A stretch of DNA of 64,000 nt from Roseobacter denitrificans OCh 114 (GTDB lineage Bacteria > Pseudomonadota > Alphaproteobacteria > Rhodobacterales > Rhodobacteraceae). Shown piece by piece: positions 8,256 to 16,630 of the stretch (positions are counted from its first letter, which is position 1; each line of letters begins with the position of its first letter). The translations under genes and the position numbers were made by a program. The stretch is taken from the NCBI RefSeq assembly GCF_000014045.1, contig NC_008209.1, positions 2,255,001-2,319,000 on the forward strand. Reading direction: 5' to 3'. The notes beneath the pieces were generated by a model. The model ran no database searches. It was given only the letters and a program-made list of their open reading frames with translations, and was not told the origin of the DNA.

Positions 8256-9149
8256 TTATCCGGATTGCGTGCCCGATGCATGCGCTTCCAGCGTTGTGAC
8301 CATCGCATCAATCGCCGCATATCCGCCCGCGCCCAACTGTGTTTGCCGCGCAAACAAGCCGATGTGCAGGGGCGGCAGGACGGGCAGGCCATCTTGTTCC
8401 GTGAATTTGCGCATACCGCTTTGAACCGTGGGCGCGGTCAGACAAGACAGGCCGAGCCCATCCTGAACCGCGCGTTGAAGGCCGCCAATGCCCGGGCTTG
8501 AATACGCGATGCGCCAGCTTTTTCCCGCCAGTTTCAATGCGGTCGCCATCCGGTCCCGGTAGACGCAGCCATAGGGGTGCACGACCAGCGGGATATCGGC
8601 CTGATCGCAGATTTCAAAATCCGTGGCCCCGACCCATGTGGGCTGTTCCTTCCAATTGCGGAACAGGAATTGCTGATCATCTCCGTCAAACAGGGCCACC
8701 GCGATGTCAATGTCATTGCTGCGCATGGCCGACAGCAGATGTTTGGACAGATCGCAGCGAATTTCGATCTGGATGTCGCTGTATTGTTTGACGACATCGG
8801 TCAGGCAGGATTGCAGCGTGTTGACCGCATAATCCACCGGCAGGCCCACACGCAGCTTGGCCAGAGGGTTTGGCCGTTCAAACTGCGCCATTGCCAGATC
8901 ATTCAGCCGCAGGATTTGCCGGGCATGGATCGCCAGCGCCTCGCCCCGTTCGGTGAGGGATATTTCCTTGCCTTTGCGCTCGATCAGCGTGCAGCCGACC
9001 GACTCCTCCAGCCGTTTGACCTGCAGGCTGATTGCAGGCTGCGTGCGCCCCAGTATTTCCGCGGCACGGGTGAAACTTGCAACTTCCACAACGGTGATGA
9101 ACGCGCGCAAAAGCTCTGTCGGAAGGTTGATGGGACCCATGTGCGCCAC
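8256..9149 (-). CDS. LysR family transcriptional regulator
   Basis: A 297-residue LysR-type protein. The N-terminal winged HTH (about residues 9-66) contains LLRAFITVVEVASFTRAAEILGRTQPAISLQVKRLEE, the canonical pattern. An effector-binding domain with two periplasmic-binding-like lobes follows. It lies just upstream of importer 1 in the same direction, and 181 bp after the phosphoribosyltransferase gene. It is a natural candidate for control of the importer-deaminase operon through the AT-rich interval 8109-8255. Confidence 0.9.
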   Translation of the reverse strand: MAHMGPINLPTELLRAFITVVEVASFTRAAEILGRTQPAISLQVKRLEESVGCTLIERKGKEISLTERGEALAIHARQILRLNDLAMAQFERPNPLAKLRVGLPVDYAVNTLQSCLTDVVKQYSDIQIEIRCDLSKHLLSAMRSNDIDIAVALFDGDDQQFLFRNWKEQPTWVGATDFEICDQADIPLVVHPYGCVYRDRMATALKLAGKSWRIAYSSPGIGGLQRAVQDGLGLSCLTAPTVQSGMRKFTEQDGLPVLPPLHIGLFARQTQLGAGGYAAIDAMVTTLEAHASGTQSG

Positions 9150-9330
9150 ATTAACGGTGGAAATTCAAATTGAGAAGCCATTAAGCTTTTGAATATCCGC
9201 TCGCCCGTTCCCGACCCCGTGATCGGGTATCTTGCGAAACGCCCGTCGCGTGCAGCACTCGCTTTCCAACGCAAGCGGGGCACGCCGAAACGGGCGCGCG
9301 CCCAAGCTGAATGAGCGTCGTGCCCTGACC

Positions 9331-9951
9331 TTAAACGGGGAACGCCATCTCGGGCTTATAGGTCTTGAAGCTTTCAAGGTACTGCGCATTTGCCTGGCGC
9401 TGCCATTCGGTGCCGGGCTGAATGGCCGTGACGCATTTGTATTTCTTGCGGTATTCAGCGGTGTTGTCGTTTTCTTCCATGACAATGGCGACCATGCCGG
9501 CGACCTTGCCCTGCTGTTGTTCGACAAGCTGCACCGCGCCATGCATCGTGCCGCCGGTTTCAACCCATTGATCCACCAGCAAAACCCGTGTTCCGGGCGC
9601 AAAGGCAGGCGTGCGCATTTCCATCGATTGCGTCTGGCCGGAATAGTTTGTCATCGACGCGCTGTCCGTGTCCACACACAGCTTGCCGGGCTTGCGGATG
9701 GGCAAAAACCCACGTCCGATGCGCGCCGCGATACCTGCAGCCAGCACGAACCCCATCGCGTCCAGCCCTGCGACGACGTCTATTTCATCCGCGTCCAGAT
9801 CATTGCACAGATCGTCGAGCAGATCGTGATAGGCTTTGCCATTGATGTAGATGGAGGTCGGGTCCAGCCATGCAAATTTGTCGCCCTTGGTGTTGGGCGC
9901 CATGAGCGAGAAGTACCAACGGTCGTCTCTGGGTCCTTTGTCGTGAGCCAT
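9331..9951 (-). CDS. Adenine phosphoribosyltransferase-like protein with divergent PRPP loop
   Basis: A 206-residue type I PRTase-fold protein. Residues 58-90 follow the APRT pattern: VVAGLDAMGFVLAAGIA and then FLPIRKPGKL. The PRPP-binding segment is VLLVDQWVETGGT at 123-135. Compared with the usual V(L/I)xVDDxxATGGT, the second acidic residue is Gln128 and the Ala before TGGT is Glu131. Purine salvage enzymes of this type make AMP from adenine and PRPP, but the altered loop leaves open another substrate or a regulatory, PurR-like role. It follows the BtpA gene by 14 bp on the same strand and probably forms a pair with it. The 181 bp after it (9150-9330) show no further gene. Confidence 0.7.
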   Translation of the reverse strand: MAHDKGPRDDRWYFSLMAPNTKGDKFAWLDPTSIYINGKAYHDLLDDLCNDLDADEIDVVAGLDAMGFVLAAGIAARIGRGFLPIRKPGKLCVDTDSASMTNYSGQTQSMEMRTPAFAPGTRVLLVDQWVETGGTMHGAVQLVEQQQGKVAGMVAIVMEENDNTAEYRKKYKCVTAIQPGTEWQRQANAQYLESFKTYKPEMAFPV

Positions 9952-9965
9952 TCTTGAATTCTCCC

Positions 9966-10703
9966 TTAGTTCGATGTGAGGTCCATGAGGTGCTTGAGGC
10001 GGTCAGGGTCGATATTGTAAAAATCCCCGTCAAAGTTGATGCCTGTCGCCACCATGAAAAGGTCAACCGCGTCCGCGTATTGCCCTGCGTTCTCAGGTGT
10101 GATTCCGGAGGCAAGGCCAAGGGCCGTGTCCCCGCAGTGTTCGCGAAAAACGCCGATCTTGCCGACGTCGGCCGCATGGCCTGTCGCCACGCCGGATGTG
10201 ACAACGACATCCATGTACCCCGTCGCGATGCGCGCGCTTTTGGCGTAATCTGCCGGGTCCACCTCGCGCTGTTTCTTGAAGGCGGTTCCGCCGATGTAAA
10301 GACCGCTCCACCCGCTTTGCTTGCGGATGCTGGCGATCTCGTCGGCCTCGGGCTGGTCGTCTTCGGCGCGGCGCTCGTCAATGCGGGCATCATCGGCCCA
10401 GTAGCCGTCAACCTGACACCCTTCGGCCTGAAGCGCGCCCAGAATGGGGAACGCGAATTTACCCGTCACGGCCAGAAAATTGATGCCCATCCAGATGTCC
10501 GGGAAGGCCTGCCGCATCTCCCTGATGATCGGAACCAGCTTTTCCTTCTCAAAATCGTGATTGATCAGAAAGACACCGGGACAGCCGCCCGCGATTGCGG
10601 TCTCGATATTCCTGCGCGTCTGATCGGAATCAATCACATGGATGACAGGCAAAATGACCGGGCCTGAGGTGCCAAATCTTTTTCGGAAGTCTTGCCGGTT
10701 CAT
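9966..10703 (-). CDS. BtpA/SgcQ family TIM-barrel protein (copy 1)
   Basis: A 245-residue protein starting MNRQDFRKRFG. The ATG at 10703 has GAGG 7 nt upstream, and the upstream extension to 10748 is unlikely. It shows the alternating beta/alpha pattern of BtpA/SgcQ proteins: PVILPVIHV, then GVFLINHDF, MGINFLAV, and near the C-terminus VTSGVATG and ALASGITPENAGQYA, like a phosphate-binding barrel end. BtpA was named for a role in photosystem I accumulation in cyanobacteria, and SgcQ lies in an enterobacterial sugar operon; the biochemical activity is not established. Here it is paired with an APRT-like gene, and a second family member lies at 53819. Its promoter would lie in the AT-rich stretch 10704-10878. 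Confidence 0.72.
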   Translation of the reverse strand: MNRQDFRKRFGTSGPVILPVIHVIDSDQTRRNIETAIAGGCPGVFLINHDFEKEKLVPIIREMRQAFPDIWMGINFLAVTGKFAFPILGALQAEGCQVDGYWADDARIDERRAEDDQPEADEIASIRKQSGWSGLYIGGTAFKKQREVDPADYAKSARIATGYMDVVVTSGVATGHAADVGKIGVFREHCGDTALGLASGITPENAGQYADAVDLFMVATGINFDGDFYNIDPDRLKHLMDLTSN

Positions 10704-10878
10704 GTCTATCCTCAATCTCGTGTGTTTCGCTGAGGCTATCATTGGCATTTTGATTTATAAAATTTATTGTTTTTATTTCACCATATGATTTTGAAATATC
10801 AAATGCGGGTTGATGGCGGTGGTGTTGCATGCGGTTGGAGTGCCGGATGCTGCATCCGTATGCATCGATATTGTGGGG

Positions 10879-11667
10879 CTAAACCGCAGCGAGCAGCACC
10901 GCCCAGAGTAATGCGCCGACACTCAAAGCAAGTGACAACTCTTTTGATCGCACTGCCATCAAAAGGACCATCAGAGCGGTCAAGACCAGCATACCCACGA
11001 CATTCATCAGGCCGATGATAAACATGATCAGCATCAGCGGCCCGCAGCAGGGCAGACAGCGCCGCCCAAGCGCCAGACCCGCACGAAAGCTGGTCAAACC
11101 CTCGATATCGTTGTCGGTCTGTTTCGCCGCAAAAACGTATCTGCCAAAATAGAGGCAAGCGATGCCCAGCAGGATCGCAACGCTCAGCCCGTCATGGTGC
11201 AAGAGGGCATGCGCGCTGAGCAGATCCGCAGTTTGCAAGGCCCACTGAACCCCCACGGCGAGGGCACAAAACGGCAGCCACGCCGCGACATAGCCCGCAA
11301 CTCCCGAACATCTGTGCGGATTGCTGGCCGAGGGGCCGCGCAAAAGAAGGACCGGCACCATCATGGCACAGATCATGCCCAGCCACATGGCGGCCGCCTT
11401 GAGGAAATCCAGAACGCCCCAGTCACCGGTGCTGGCAGCGCAGAATGACAGCGCGGTTTCAAAGGCAAAAGGGTCGCCAAACAGCCCTGCCTTGATATGG
11501 GCGAAAATCGCCATTCCCGGACCGGCCTGCGCGAGCGATCCGGGCGTGTCCAGCGTCAGAACCTGTGCCAGCGCATAGACCCAGCCAACGGCGATCAGAG
11601 CGATGATCAGTCTGCCCGACCAACGCCCGGCATGCGGGCCGATGGCGATGTCGGGCAGCGCTGTCAT
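10879..11667 (-). CDS. DUF2182 family integral membrane protein
   Basis: A 262-residue membrane protein with about seven hydrophobic helices. The MWLGMICAMMVPVLLL segment near residue 95 and the later cluster RRCLPCCGPLMLIMFIIGLMN match the DUF2182 family, annotated as predicted metal-binding integral membrane proteins. Cysteines and histidines near the membrane (HRCSG, LPCCGP) are conspicuous possible metal ligands. The start overlaps the ferredoxin stop by 4 bp, so the two are co-translated. It ends the IclR/SELENBP1-like operon. Function unknown; a role in supplying metal or electrons to the SELENBP1-like enzyme is a guess from context. Confidence 0.7.
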   Translation of the reverse strand: MTALPDIAIGPHAGRWSGRLIIALIAVGWVYALAQVLTLDTPGSLAQAGPGMAIFAHIKAGLFGDPFAFETALSFCAASTGDWGVLDFLKAAAMWLGMICAMMVPVLLLRGPSASNPHRCSGVAGYVAAWLPFCALAVGVQWALQTADLLSAHALLHHDGLSVAILLGIACLYFGRYVFAAKQTDNDIEGLTSFRAGLALGRRCLPCCGPLMLIMFIIGLMNVVGMLVLTALMVLLMAVRSKELSLALSVGALLWAVLLAAV

Positions 11668-12017
11668 TCCTTGCTCGCCCGCGCCAGTTGACTGGCTGCT
11701 GCAGCGCTGGCGAATGGGTTTTGATAAAGCGTTGTATGGCTTTCAACACCGACGTCAAAAACGCAGTCCGCCGTCGGTCGCGCCACACAAAGCAGCACAT
11801 AACCCGCCTCTGATTGCCGTTTGTTCAGCGCGGTGCCTTTGGGTTGGCGCACAGAGCCAGAGATCATCCGCGCTGCACAGCTGATGCAGCCGCCGTAGCG
11901 GCAGGCGATCGGCAGCACATGGCCTGCGGCCTCGACGATGTCGATGATCGCCTCGTCTTCGCCAACATCGAATGTCAGGTTATCGCGGTTTCGCAATGTC
12001 ACCTTGTGTTTTCGCAT
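11664..12017 (-). CDS. Plant-type [2Fe-2S] ferredoxin
   Basis: A 117-residue ferredoxin. Cluster ligands are C39, C44, C47 and C77, the standard C-x4-C-x2-C-x29-C spacing, within ACRYGGCISCAARM and LLCVARP. The C-terminus runs about 25 residues beyond the usual core. It acts as a one-electron carrier in the cytoplasm. It lies between the SELENBP1-like gene and the DUF2182 gene and overlaps the latter by 4 bp, so it could accept electrons from the SELENBP1-like oxidase. It could alternatively serve the Rieske oxygenase 9 kb away, which has no reductase beside it. A strong hairpin (12034-12059) precedes it. Confidence 0.88.
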   Translation of the reverse strand: MRKHKVTLRNRDNLTFDVGEDEAIIDIVEAAGHVLPIACRYGGCISCAARMISGSVRQPKGTALNKRQSEAGYVLLCVARPTADCVFDVGVESHTTLYQNPFASAAAASQLARASKE

Positions 12018-12033
12018 GCGCCCCCCACTGTGA

Positions 12034-12059
12034 CCCCGGCCCGAAATCCCGGGCCGGGG
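12034..12059 (-). terminator. Strong GC-rich hairpin after the SELENBP1-like gene
   Basis: A perfect 10-bp stem (CCCCGGCCCG / CGGGCCGGGG) with a 6-nt loop lies in the 59-bp gap between the SELENBP1-like gene and the ferredoxin gene. No long T-run follows, so it may be a partial terminator or an mRNA-stabilising hairpin, reducing expression of the ferredoxin and DUF2182 genes relative to the enzyme. Confidence 0.6.
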
Positions 12060-12076
12060 CAGGTGTTACCGATTGT

Positions 12077-13441
12077 TCAAATCCAGATGTCGGATGAGCA
12101 ATCACCGCCGGGATAGCGCGTTTCATGCGCGCGGGCAGGGCCGTGCGGCTCGTTGTTGAAATCAACGATGAAGTTGTCGCGGATCGTCATGCCGCCATTT
12201 TCATTGTCGCAATCCACAATCAGCATGATCCCGCCCTTGTCTTTCATGGAGGGGTAGAACTGGTTGTCCCATGTCGAGAACAGCGAGGTGGTGACATAGA
12301 GCCGCTTGCCATCCAGCGACAGCTGGATCATCTGCGGCGCGCCATCCACGGTGCGACCGTTCACCTCGGGAGCCTTGCCCAAAAGCCCGCCGATCCAGAC
12401 CTGGCCGGTGAGTTTCGGATTGGCCGGATCAGAGATGTCATATTGCCTCAGATCGCCGTGCAGCCAGTTGGAGAAGTAGAGGTATTTGTCATCCATCGAC
12501 ACCAGAATATCGGTGATCAGGCTGGGCATCGGGACGGGGAAACCTTCGACATCCACGGTGGGCACGTCGATGATCTTGTTGATCTCGATCTTGCCGTTGT
12601 CCTTGTGGTAGTGGAAAATATTCGAGGCCAGCGCCGCGCCGACAAAACCATGGGTGCTGTCGGGATTGTGGTGAAACCGCGCCTCCAACGGGATCATGCC
12701 TTCGGGCCCCAGATCAATGCTCTGCTCGACCTTGCGGTTCTCGAAATCCCAGAAATGGACGTGCTGGCCGTATTTGCCACGGGCCACATCCTCAAGATCA
12801 AACCCCGGCATGAAAGTGTTGGGTGAGCCCCATTCCGTCGAAATCATCATGTTGTGGCGTGGTTGATACCAGAAATCATAGTTGTATTTCATGTCACCCA
12901 GATCGTTTTCCCAACGCCCGATGATATTGAATTCCTTGTCCAGATGCAGGAAGCCACCCGGTCCGTTGCCATCGGCATCGCCCAGCATCGACACGATGAT
13001 ATCGGCACCAAGACAATGCACCGTGTGGGGCGCGGACAGGTTGGTCTTGGCCTTGATCTCCTCGCCATCAATCGTCTTGAACAGCGTCGGTTTGCGCGGG
13101 TCGGTTGCGGTATCGACGATGTAGAAATTCGTCGTGCGCACGCCCGGTATGATCAGATATTTCCGCTCCATGCTGCCGTCGGTGTTGCAGGAAGAACAGG
13201 CGTTCCAACCCATGTGGTGAAGCTCATCTCCGATCACGGGCATTTCCGTGCGGTGAATGACCTCGCCGTAGGTCGGGCTGTCTTCATCCACATCGATGGT
13301 GGCAAGGTAGTCGGGTTTCTCGATCCCCGTGCCGGTGTAAATGCAGATCGTATAGACGACCTTTTCGCGCGGCGCCTTGATGGCTTCCTCTGGTGATGCA
13401 TAGCCCGGGCCTGCGCAGCAGCTTCCGTTTGTCTCTGTCAT
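12077..13441 (-). CDS. SELENBP1/SBP56 family protein, putative methanethiol oxidase
   Basis: A 454-residue protein strikingly similar to human selenium-binding protein 1 from end to end. Shared features include CGPGY-like residues 8-14, PREKVVY, PDYLATIDVD, DELHHMGWNACSSC (residues 72-85), ISTEWGSPN, YFSNWLHGDLRQYDISDP and the exact C-terminal GGDCSSDIWI. Family members, including bacterial MtoX and human SELENBP1, oxidise methanethiol to formaldehyde, H2S and H2O2 and bind metal via conserved His residues. As I recall the human protein, its selenium-binding Cys57 corresponds to Gly59 here, while C82 and C85 are kept. No signal peptide is visible, unlike what I recall of periplasmic MtoX. The gene is 12 bp downstream of the IclR gene. 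Methanethiol from DMSP or methylthioribose breakdown is a plausible substrate. Confidence 0.88.
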   Translation of the reverse strand: MTETNGSCCAGPGYASPEEAIKAPREKVVYTICIYTGTGIEKPDYLATIDVDEDSPTYGEVIHRTEMPVIGDELHHMGWNACSSCNTDGSMERKYLIIPGVRTTNFYIVDTATDPRKPTLFKTIDGEEIKAKTNLSAPHTVHCLGADIIVSMLGDADGNGPGGFLHLDKEFNIIGRWENDLGDMKYNYDFWYQPRHNMMISTEWGSPNTFMPGFDLEDVARGKYGQHVHFWDFENRKVEQSIDLGPEGMIPLEARFHHNPDSTHGFVGAALASNIFHYHKDNGKIEINKIIDVPTVDVEGFPVPMPSLITDILVSMDDKYLYFSNWLHGDLRQYDISDPANPKLTGQVWIGGLLGKAPEVNGRTVDGAPQMIQLSLDGKRLYVTTSLFSTWDNQFYPSMKDKGGIMLIVDCDNENGGMTIRDNFIVDFNNEPHGPARAHETRYPGGDCSSDIWI

Positions 13442-13453
13442 GGTCTCGCTCCC

Positions 13454-14278
13454 TTAGTGGTGGTTTGGCAGTTGTTTTGCCTTCTGTTGTGGTTCTGTTG
13501 GTCTTGGCATGTCTGCAATCCGGTCCTGAGACACAGCGCAAAGCTGGATTGCGGCACCGAGTTTTGCAGAAATGGCGATAAGGTCTTCGCCCAACCTCTT
13601 GCGGTATTGCTTTGTGAAGCGGCGCACAGGGCCGACCGCGCCCACGCTGAATGTCGTGCCGGTCGCGCCCACAAAAACGGGGGCCGCGACGCTGGAAACA
13701 CCGATGTCGATTTCCTCGTGACACTCCGCATAGCCTTGCTGCACGATCGCGGCGAACTCTGCTTCAAGGGCTGCGCGGGTGGTTTTTGTGTGCGGCGTGT
13801 AGGGGTTGAGCATACCCGAGAGTATGTTTTCCTGAAAACTCTGCTTGGCAAAGGCCGCAATCGCCTTGGAGCAGGAGCAGGCGTGCATCGGGCGGACGCC
13901 GAACCCGGGATGGATGAAACCGTGTGTGGAATTGCTCGGGGTTTCGACGTGGATGATTTCAACATCCGTGCTGCGCAACCGGGCAAGAAACACGCTGTCT
14001 TCGAGGTTCAACGCGGCTTCGCGCAGCACCGGTGCGCAGACGCGCCGGACGTCGATGTCGGATTGCCCCAGCAGCGCGATCCCGATCAAACGCTCACCGA
14101 TCACATAGCGCGATGACCCGCCGGGATCGTCGATCAACCTGTTTTCAGCGAGGGTCTGCAACAGGCGGTAACATGTGGGCCTCGGCAGCCCGGTCGCTTT
14201 CTGCACCTCCACCGCCGAGAGGCCACGGCCTGCCATGGCGATGAGTTCCAGAATTGTGATCAGGCGGTCCAGATGCAA
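13454..14278 (-). CDS. IclR family transcriptional regulator
   Basis: A 274-residue IclR-type regulator. The N-terminal winged HTH (about residues 5-65) has LSAVEVQKATGLPRPTCYRLLQTL followed by a short linker. The C-terminal effector domain (about 80-250) contains the GxRxxxHACSxGKA-like segment GVRPMHACSCSKAIAAF. It is the first gene of the operon with the SELENBP1-like enzyme, ferredoxin and DUF2182 protein, so it probably controls that operon and itself. The upstream space 14279-14515 must carry its promoter. Confidence 0.88.
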   Translation of the reverse strand: MHLDRLITILELIAMAGRGLSAVEVQKATGLPRPTCYRLLQTLAENRLIDDPGGSSRYVIGERLIGIALLGQSDIDVRRVCAPVLREAALNLEDSVFLARLRSTDVEIIHVETPSNSTHGFIHPGFGVRPMHACSCSKAIAAFAKQSFQENILSGMLNPYTPHTKTTRAALEAEFAAIVQQGYAECHEEIDIGVSSVAAPVFVGATGTTFSVGAVGPVRRFTKQYRKRLGEDLIAISAKLGAAIQLCAVSQDRIADMPRPTEPQQKAKQLPNHH

Positions 14279-14515
14279 CAGTGTCTCGCAAAATGTGATT
14301 CTGTCTCATTATATGAACATTCTTGAGCGTATGGATAGCTTTTTCAACGTCCCGCGGATTTGGGCCATGACGCGGTATCGACAACGTGCCACGCACAAGC
14401 ACCCGACGTTGCTGCACCGCGTGTGGTCGAACACGCGTTTCACGTTTTTCAAGTGGAGGAGAGTGATCCGGCACAGCGCTGGTCTGACGGCGCGCACTGC
14501 TTTGGTCTTTCAGGT

Positions 14516-14545
14516 CTCCCGGCCCCAAGGCGATGGGGCCGGGAG
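14516..14545 (-). terminator. Hairpin terminator of the ribose-type ABC operon
   Basis: A perfect 11-bp stem (CTCCCGGCCCC / GGGGCCGGGAG) with an 8-nt loop starts 8 bp beyond the stop of the binding-protein gene. It is the last element of the minus-strand operon. There is no clear T-run, but stem strength and position support termination. Confidence 0.7.
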
Positions 14546-14553
14546 GATCAGCC

Positions 14554-15594
14554 TTACCGCGCGGGCAGGGGCATCCAGTCGGCCATCGCCACATCGGCAT
14601 GCTGGAACTGGGGCATCTTGACGCCCAGATCTTCCATATTGCGGATGTTGTTGTCGTTCAGGAAGGCCTGCGTGATGAGGGTCGGCGGCACGATGACCGA
14701 AGCGCCGGGATCTTCGCCCACCAGCATCAGGGCCAGCGCGCGCACTGATACCTCGCCGACCACGGCAGGGTTCGTGGCAACGGTGGCTTTCCACGCGCTG
14801 TCGGGTTCGCGCATCAGGGCAATGTCGGCCGTCGAGATATCGGCCGAATAGATGGACATGTTCGTGCTGACGCCCAATTCGTCCGCGGCAATCTTAACGC
14901 CTTTGGCGAATTCATTATAGGGTGCGAAAAAGACCGAAATGCCGGGGTTGGCCTGAAGCGCCGCGCGTGCCTGATTGGCGTTGGAATTGGCAATCGGGTT
15001 GTCGAGCGTGCCGATGCGTGCGGCCTCGGTTATGCCGGCGTTGGCGGCCTTCACTTCTTCCCAGGCGACATGACGACGATCAAGCGGCGCGATGCCCGGC
15101 ACATAGACGTAGCCTGCGGAAAAGCTGTCGCCATTGTCCTTGATCGCCTGTTCCAGCGCCAGTTTGCCCAGCAGGTAATCGGATTGTTCAATCTGCGGAA
15201 TGGCATCGTTTTCGACATTCACGTCAAAGGCAACCACCTTGATCCCGGCATCCACAGCGCGCTGTGCCGCGTCGCGCATGGACTCGGTCAACCCGTGCTG
15301 GATGATGATCCCGTCCACACCAAGGGCGATGGCCTGTTCCACCATATCAGCCTGAAGCGCAGCATCCTGACGGCTGTCGAAAACGCGCAGGTTGACGCCA
15401 AGAGCGGCGGCCTGCGTTTCGACACCGGACAGGTAGGCCTGAAAGAAATCCCCCGTGGAGAGATAGCGCACAAGCGCAATGGTGACGTCCTCTGGGTTGT
15501 CCAGAGGTGCAGGGGCATCCTGTGCCCCGGCGACGCCAGCGCCAAGCGCAAGGCCTGCCGCGCTCGCAAGGGCCATGAAGTGACGTTTCAGCAT
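14554..15594 (-). CDS. Sugar ABC importer periplasmic binding protein, ribose type (candidate methylthioribose binder)
   Basis: A 346-residue type I periplasmic binding protein with a Sec signal peptide (MLKRHFMALASAAGLALGAG, cleavage near AGA-QD). The mature domain starts VTIALVRYLSTGDFFQAYLSG and carries QADMVEQAIALGVDGIIIQ, characteristic of RbsB-like proteins. The start has GGGAGGA about 8 nt upstream. It is the last gene of an ATPase-permease-binding protein operon divergent from mtnK-mtnA. I infer methylthioribose or a related 5-thiopentose as ligand; the sequence alone only supports a sugar-type ligand. Confidence 0.85.
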   Translation of the reverse strand: MLKRHFMALASAAGLALGAGVAGAQDAPAPLDNPEDVTIALVRYLSTGDFFQAYLSGVETQAAALGVNLRVFDSRQDAALQADMVEQAIALGVDGIIIQHGLTESMRDAAQRAVDAGIKVVAFDVNVENDAIPQIEQSDYLLGKLALEQAIKDNGDSFSAGYVYVPGIAPLDRRHVAWEEVKAANAGITEAARIGTLDNPIANSNANQARAALQANPGISVFFAPYNEFAKGVKIAADELGVSTNMSIYSADISTADIALMREPDSAWKATVATNPAVVGEVSVRALALMLVGEDPGASVIVPPTLITQAFLNDNNIRNMEDLGVKMPQFQHADVAMADWMPLPAR

Positions 15595-15619
15595 ATATAG
15601 TCCTCCCTATTGCTGATGA

Positions 15620-16630
15620 TCAGTGCCCCGTGCCGGTGCGGCGCGAGGATAGGTAAAAGGTGAACACAAGGGCCACCACCAGAACGGCCCCCTTGACGAA
15701 ATCCTGCGTGTAATAGGGCGCGTTCATCATCGTCATGCCCTGCAGCAGGATGCCGACAAAAAGCGCGCCCATGGCGGTGCCAAAAGCATTCGGGCGCGCG
15801 GCCCCCAGCACGGCAAACCCGATCAGCGCTGCTGCAACACTGTCCAGCAACAGGTTGTTTCCACTGGCAATATCCCCGCGACCCAGCCGTGCGGCCAACA
15901 GGATCCCGCCGACAGAGGCCGTGACGCCGGAAATCATGTAGGCGATGACCTTGTAGCGGTTGACGGGCGTGCCCACCAGACTGGCGGCGCGCGCGTTCGA
16001 CCCGATGGCATACATCAGCCGCCCATGACGGGTAAAGCCGAGGAACAGCCAGATCAGCACCGCGATCACCACGAAAATCACCACGGGCATCGGCAACAGG
16101 CGCTCGATGATCACATCAAAGCGGTGACGGCCCAGCCAGAGGAAGGCGGCGGAAAACGTGCCCTCCGCCACGGTGCCGCCTGACAGCGTCATGCCGGTTG
16201 AGATTGAATTGCCCTGCGTCGGGATGCGTTGCAGGCCGATGAGCAGAAACATCATGCCCAGCGTCGCCAGCAGGTCGGGTACGCGGAACTTCACGATCAG
16301 CAGCCCATTTATCAGACCCACGAGCGCGCCCATGACGAGACAGAGCGCCACCGCAACGATCGCAGGGTGTTCGAGGATCACCATGGAATAGGCCGACAGC
16401 ATCAGCGCTGATGTAGCCACAGCACCGATCGACAGATCAAATCCGCCCACAACCAGCGTGCAGGTCACGCCAAGCGCAAGGATGCCCGTGATGGCAACCG
16501 ATTGCAGCACAAAGGCCGCCGACAAGGGGCCAAAAAACCCCGGTGCGGCGAGGCTGAAATAGACGATCAGCCCGACAAGAAGGATCAAAAAGCCATACCG
16601 AATGGCAAAGTCGAGGATGCGGTCGTTCAT
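15620..16630 (-). CDS. Sugar ABC importer permease, RbsC type
   Basis: A 336-residue inner-membrane permease with about nine or ten hydrophobic helices. GVTCTLVVGGFDLSIGAVA near residue 54 is the RbsC/XylH family signature, and GRGDIASGNNLLLDSVAAALIG near residue 250 is the conserved cytoplasmic loop region. It forms a homodimeric channel driven by the tandem ATPase. The ATG at 16630 overlaps the stop of the ATPase gene by 4 bp; the binding-protein gene starts 25 bp after its stop. Confidence 0.88.
   Translation of the reverse strand: MNDRILDFAIRYGFLILLVGLIVYFSLAAPGFFGPLSAAFVLQSVAITGILALGVTCTLVVGGFDLSIGAVATSALMLSAYSMVILEHPAIVAVALCLVMGALVGLINGLLIVKFRVPDLLATLGMMFLLIGLQRIPTQGNSISTGMTLSGGTVAEGTFSAAFLWLGRHRFDVIIERLLPMPVVIFVVIAVLIWLFLGFTRHGRLMYAIGSNARAASLVGTPVNRYKVIAYMISGVTASVGGILLAARLGRGDIASGNNLLLDSVAAALIGFAVLGAARPNAFGTAMGALFVGILLQGMTMMNAPYYTQDFVKGAVLVVALVFTFYLSSRRTGTGH

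Noticed and set aside
9165..9602. Minus-strand frame between LysR and the PRTase
   Set aside because: It mostly overlaps the PRTase gene in another frame and lacks a start signal or family pattern.
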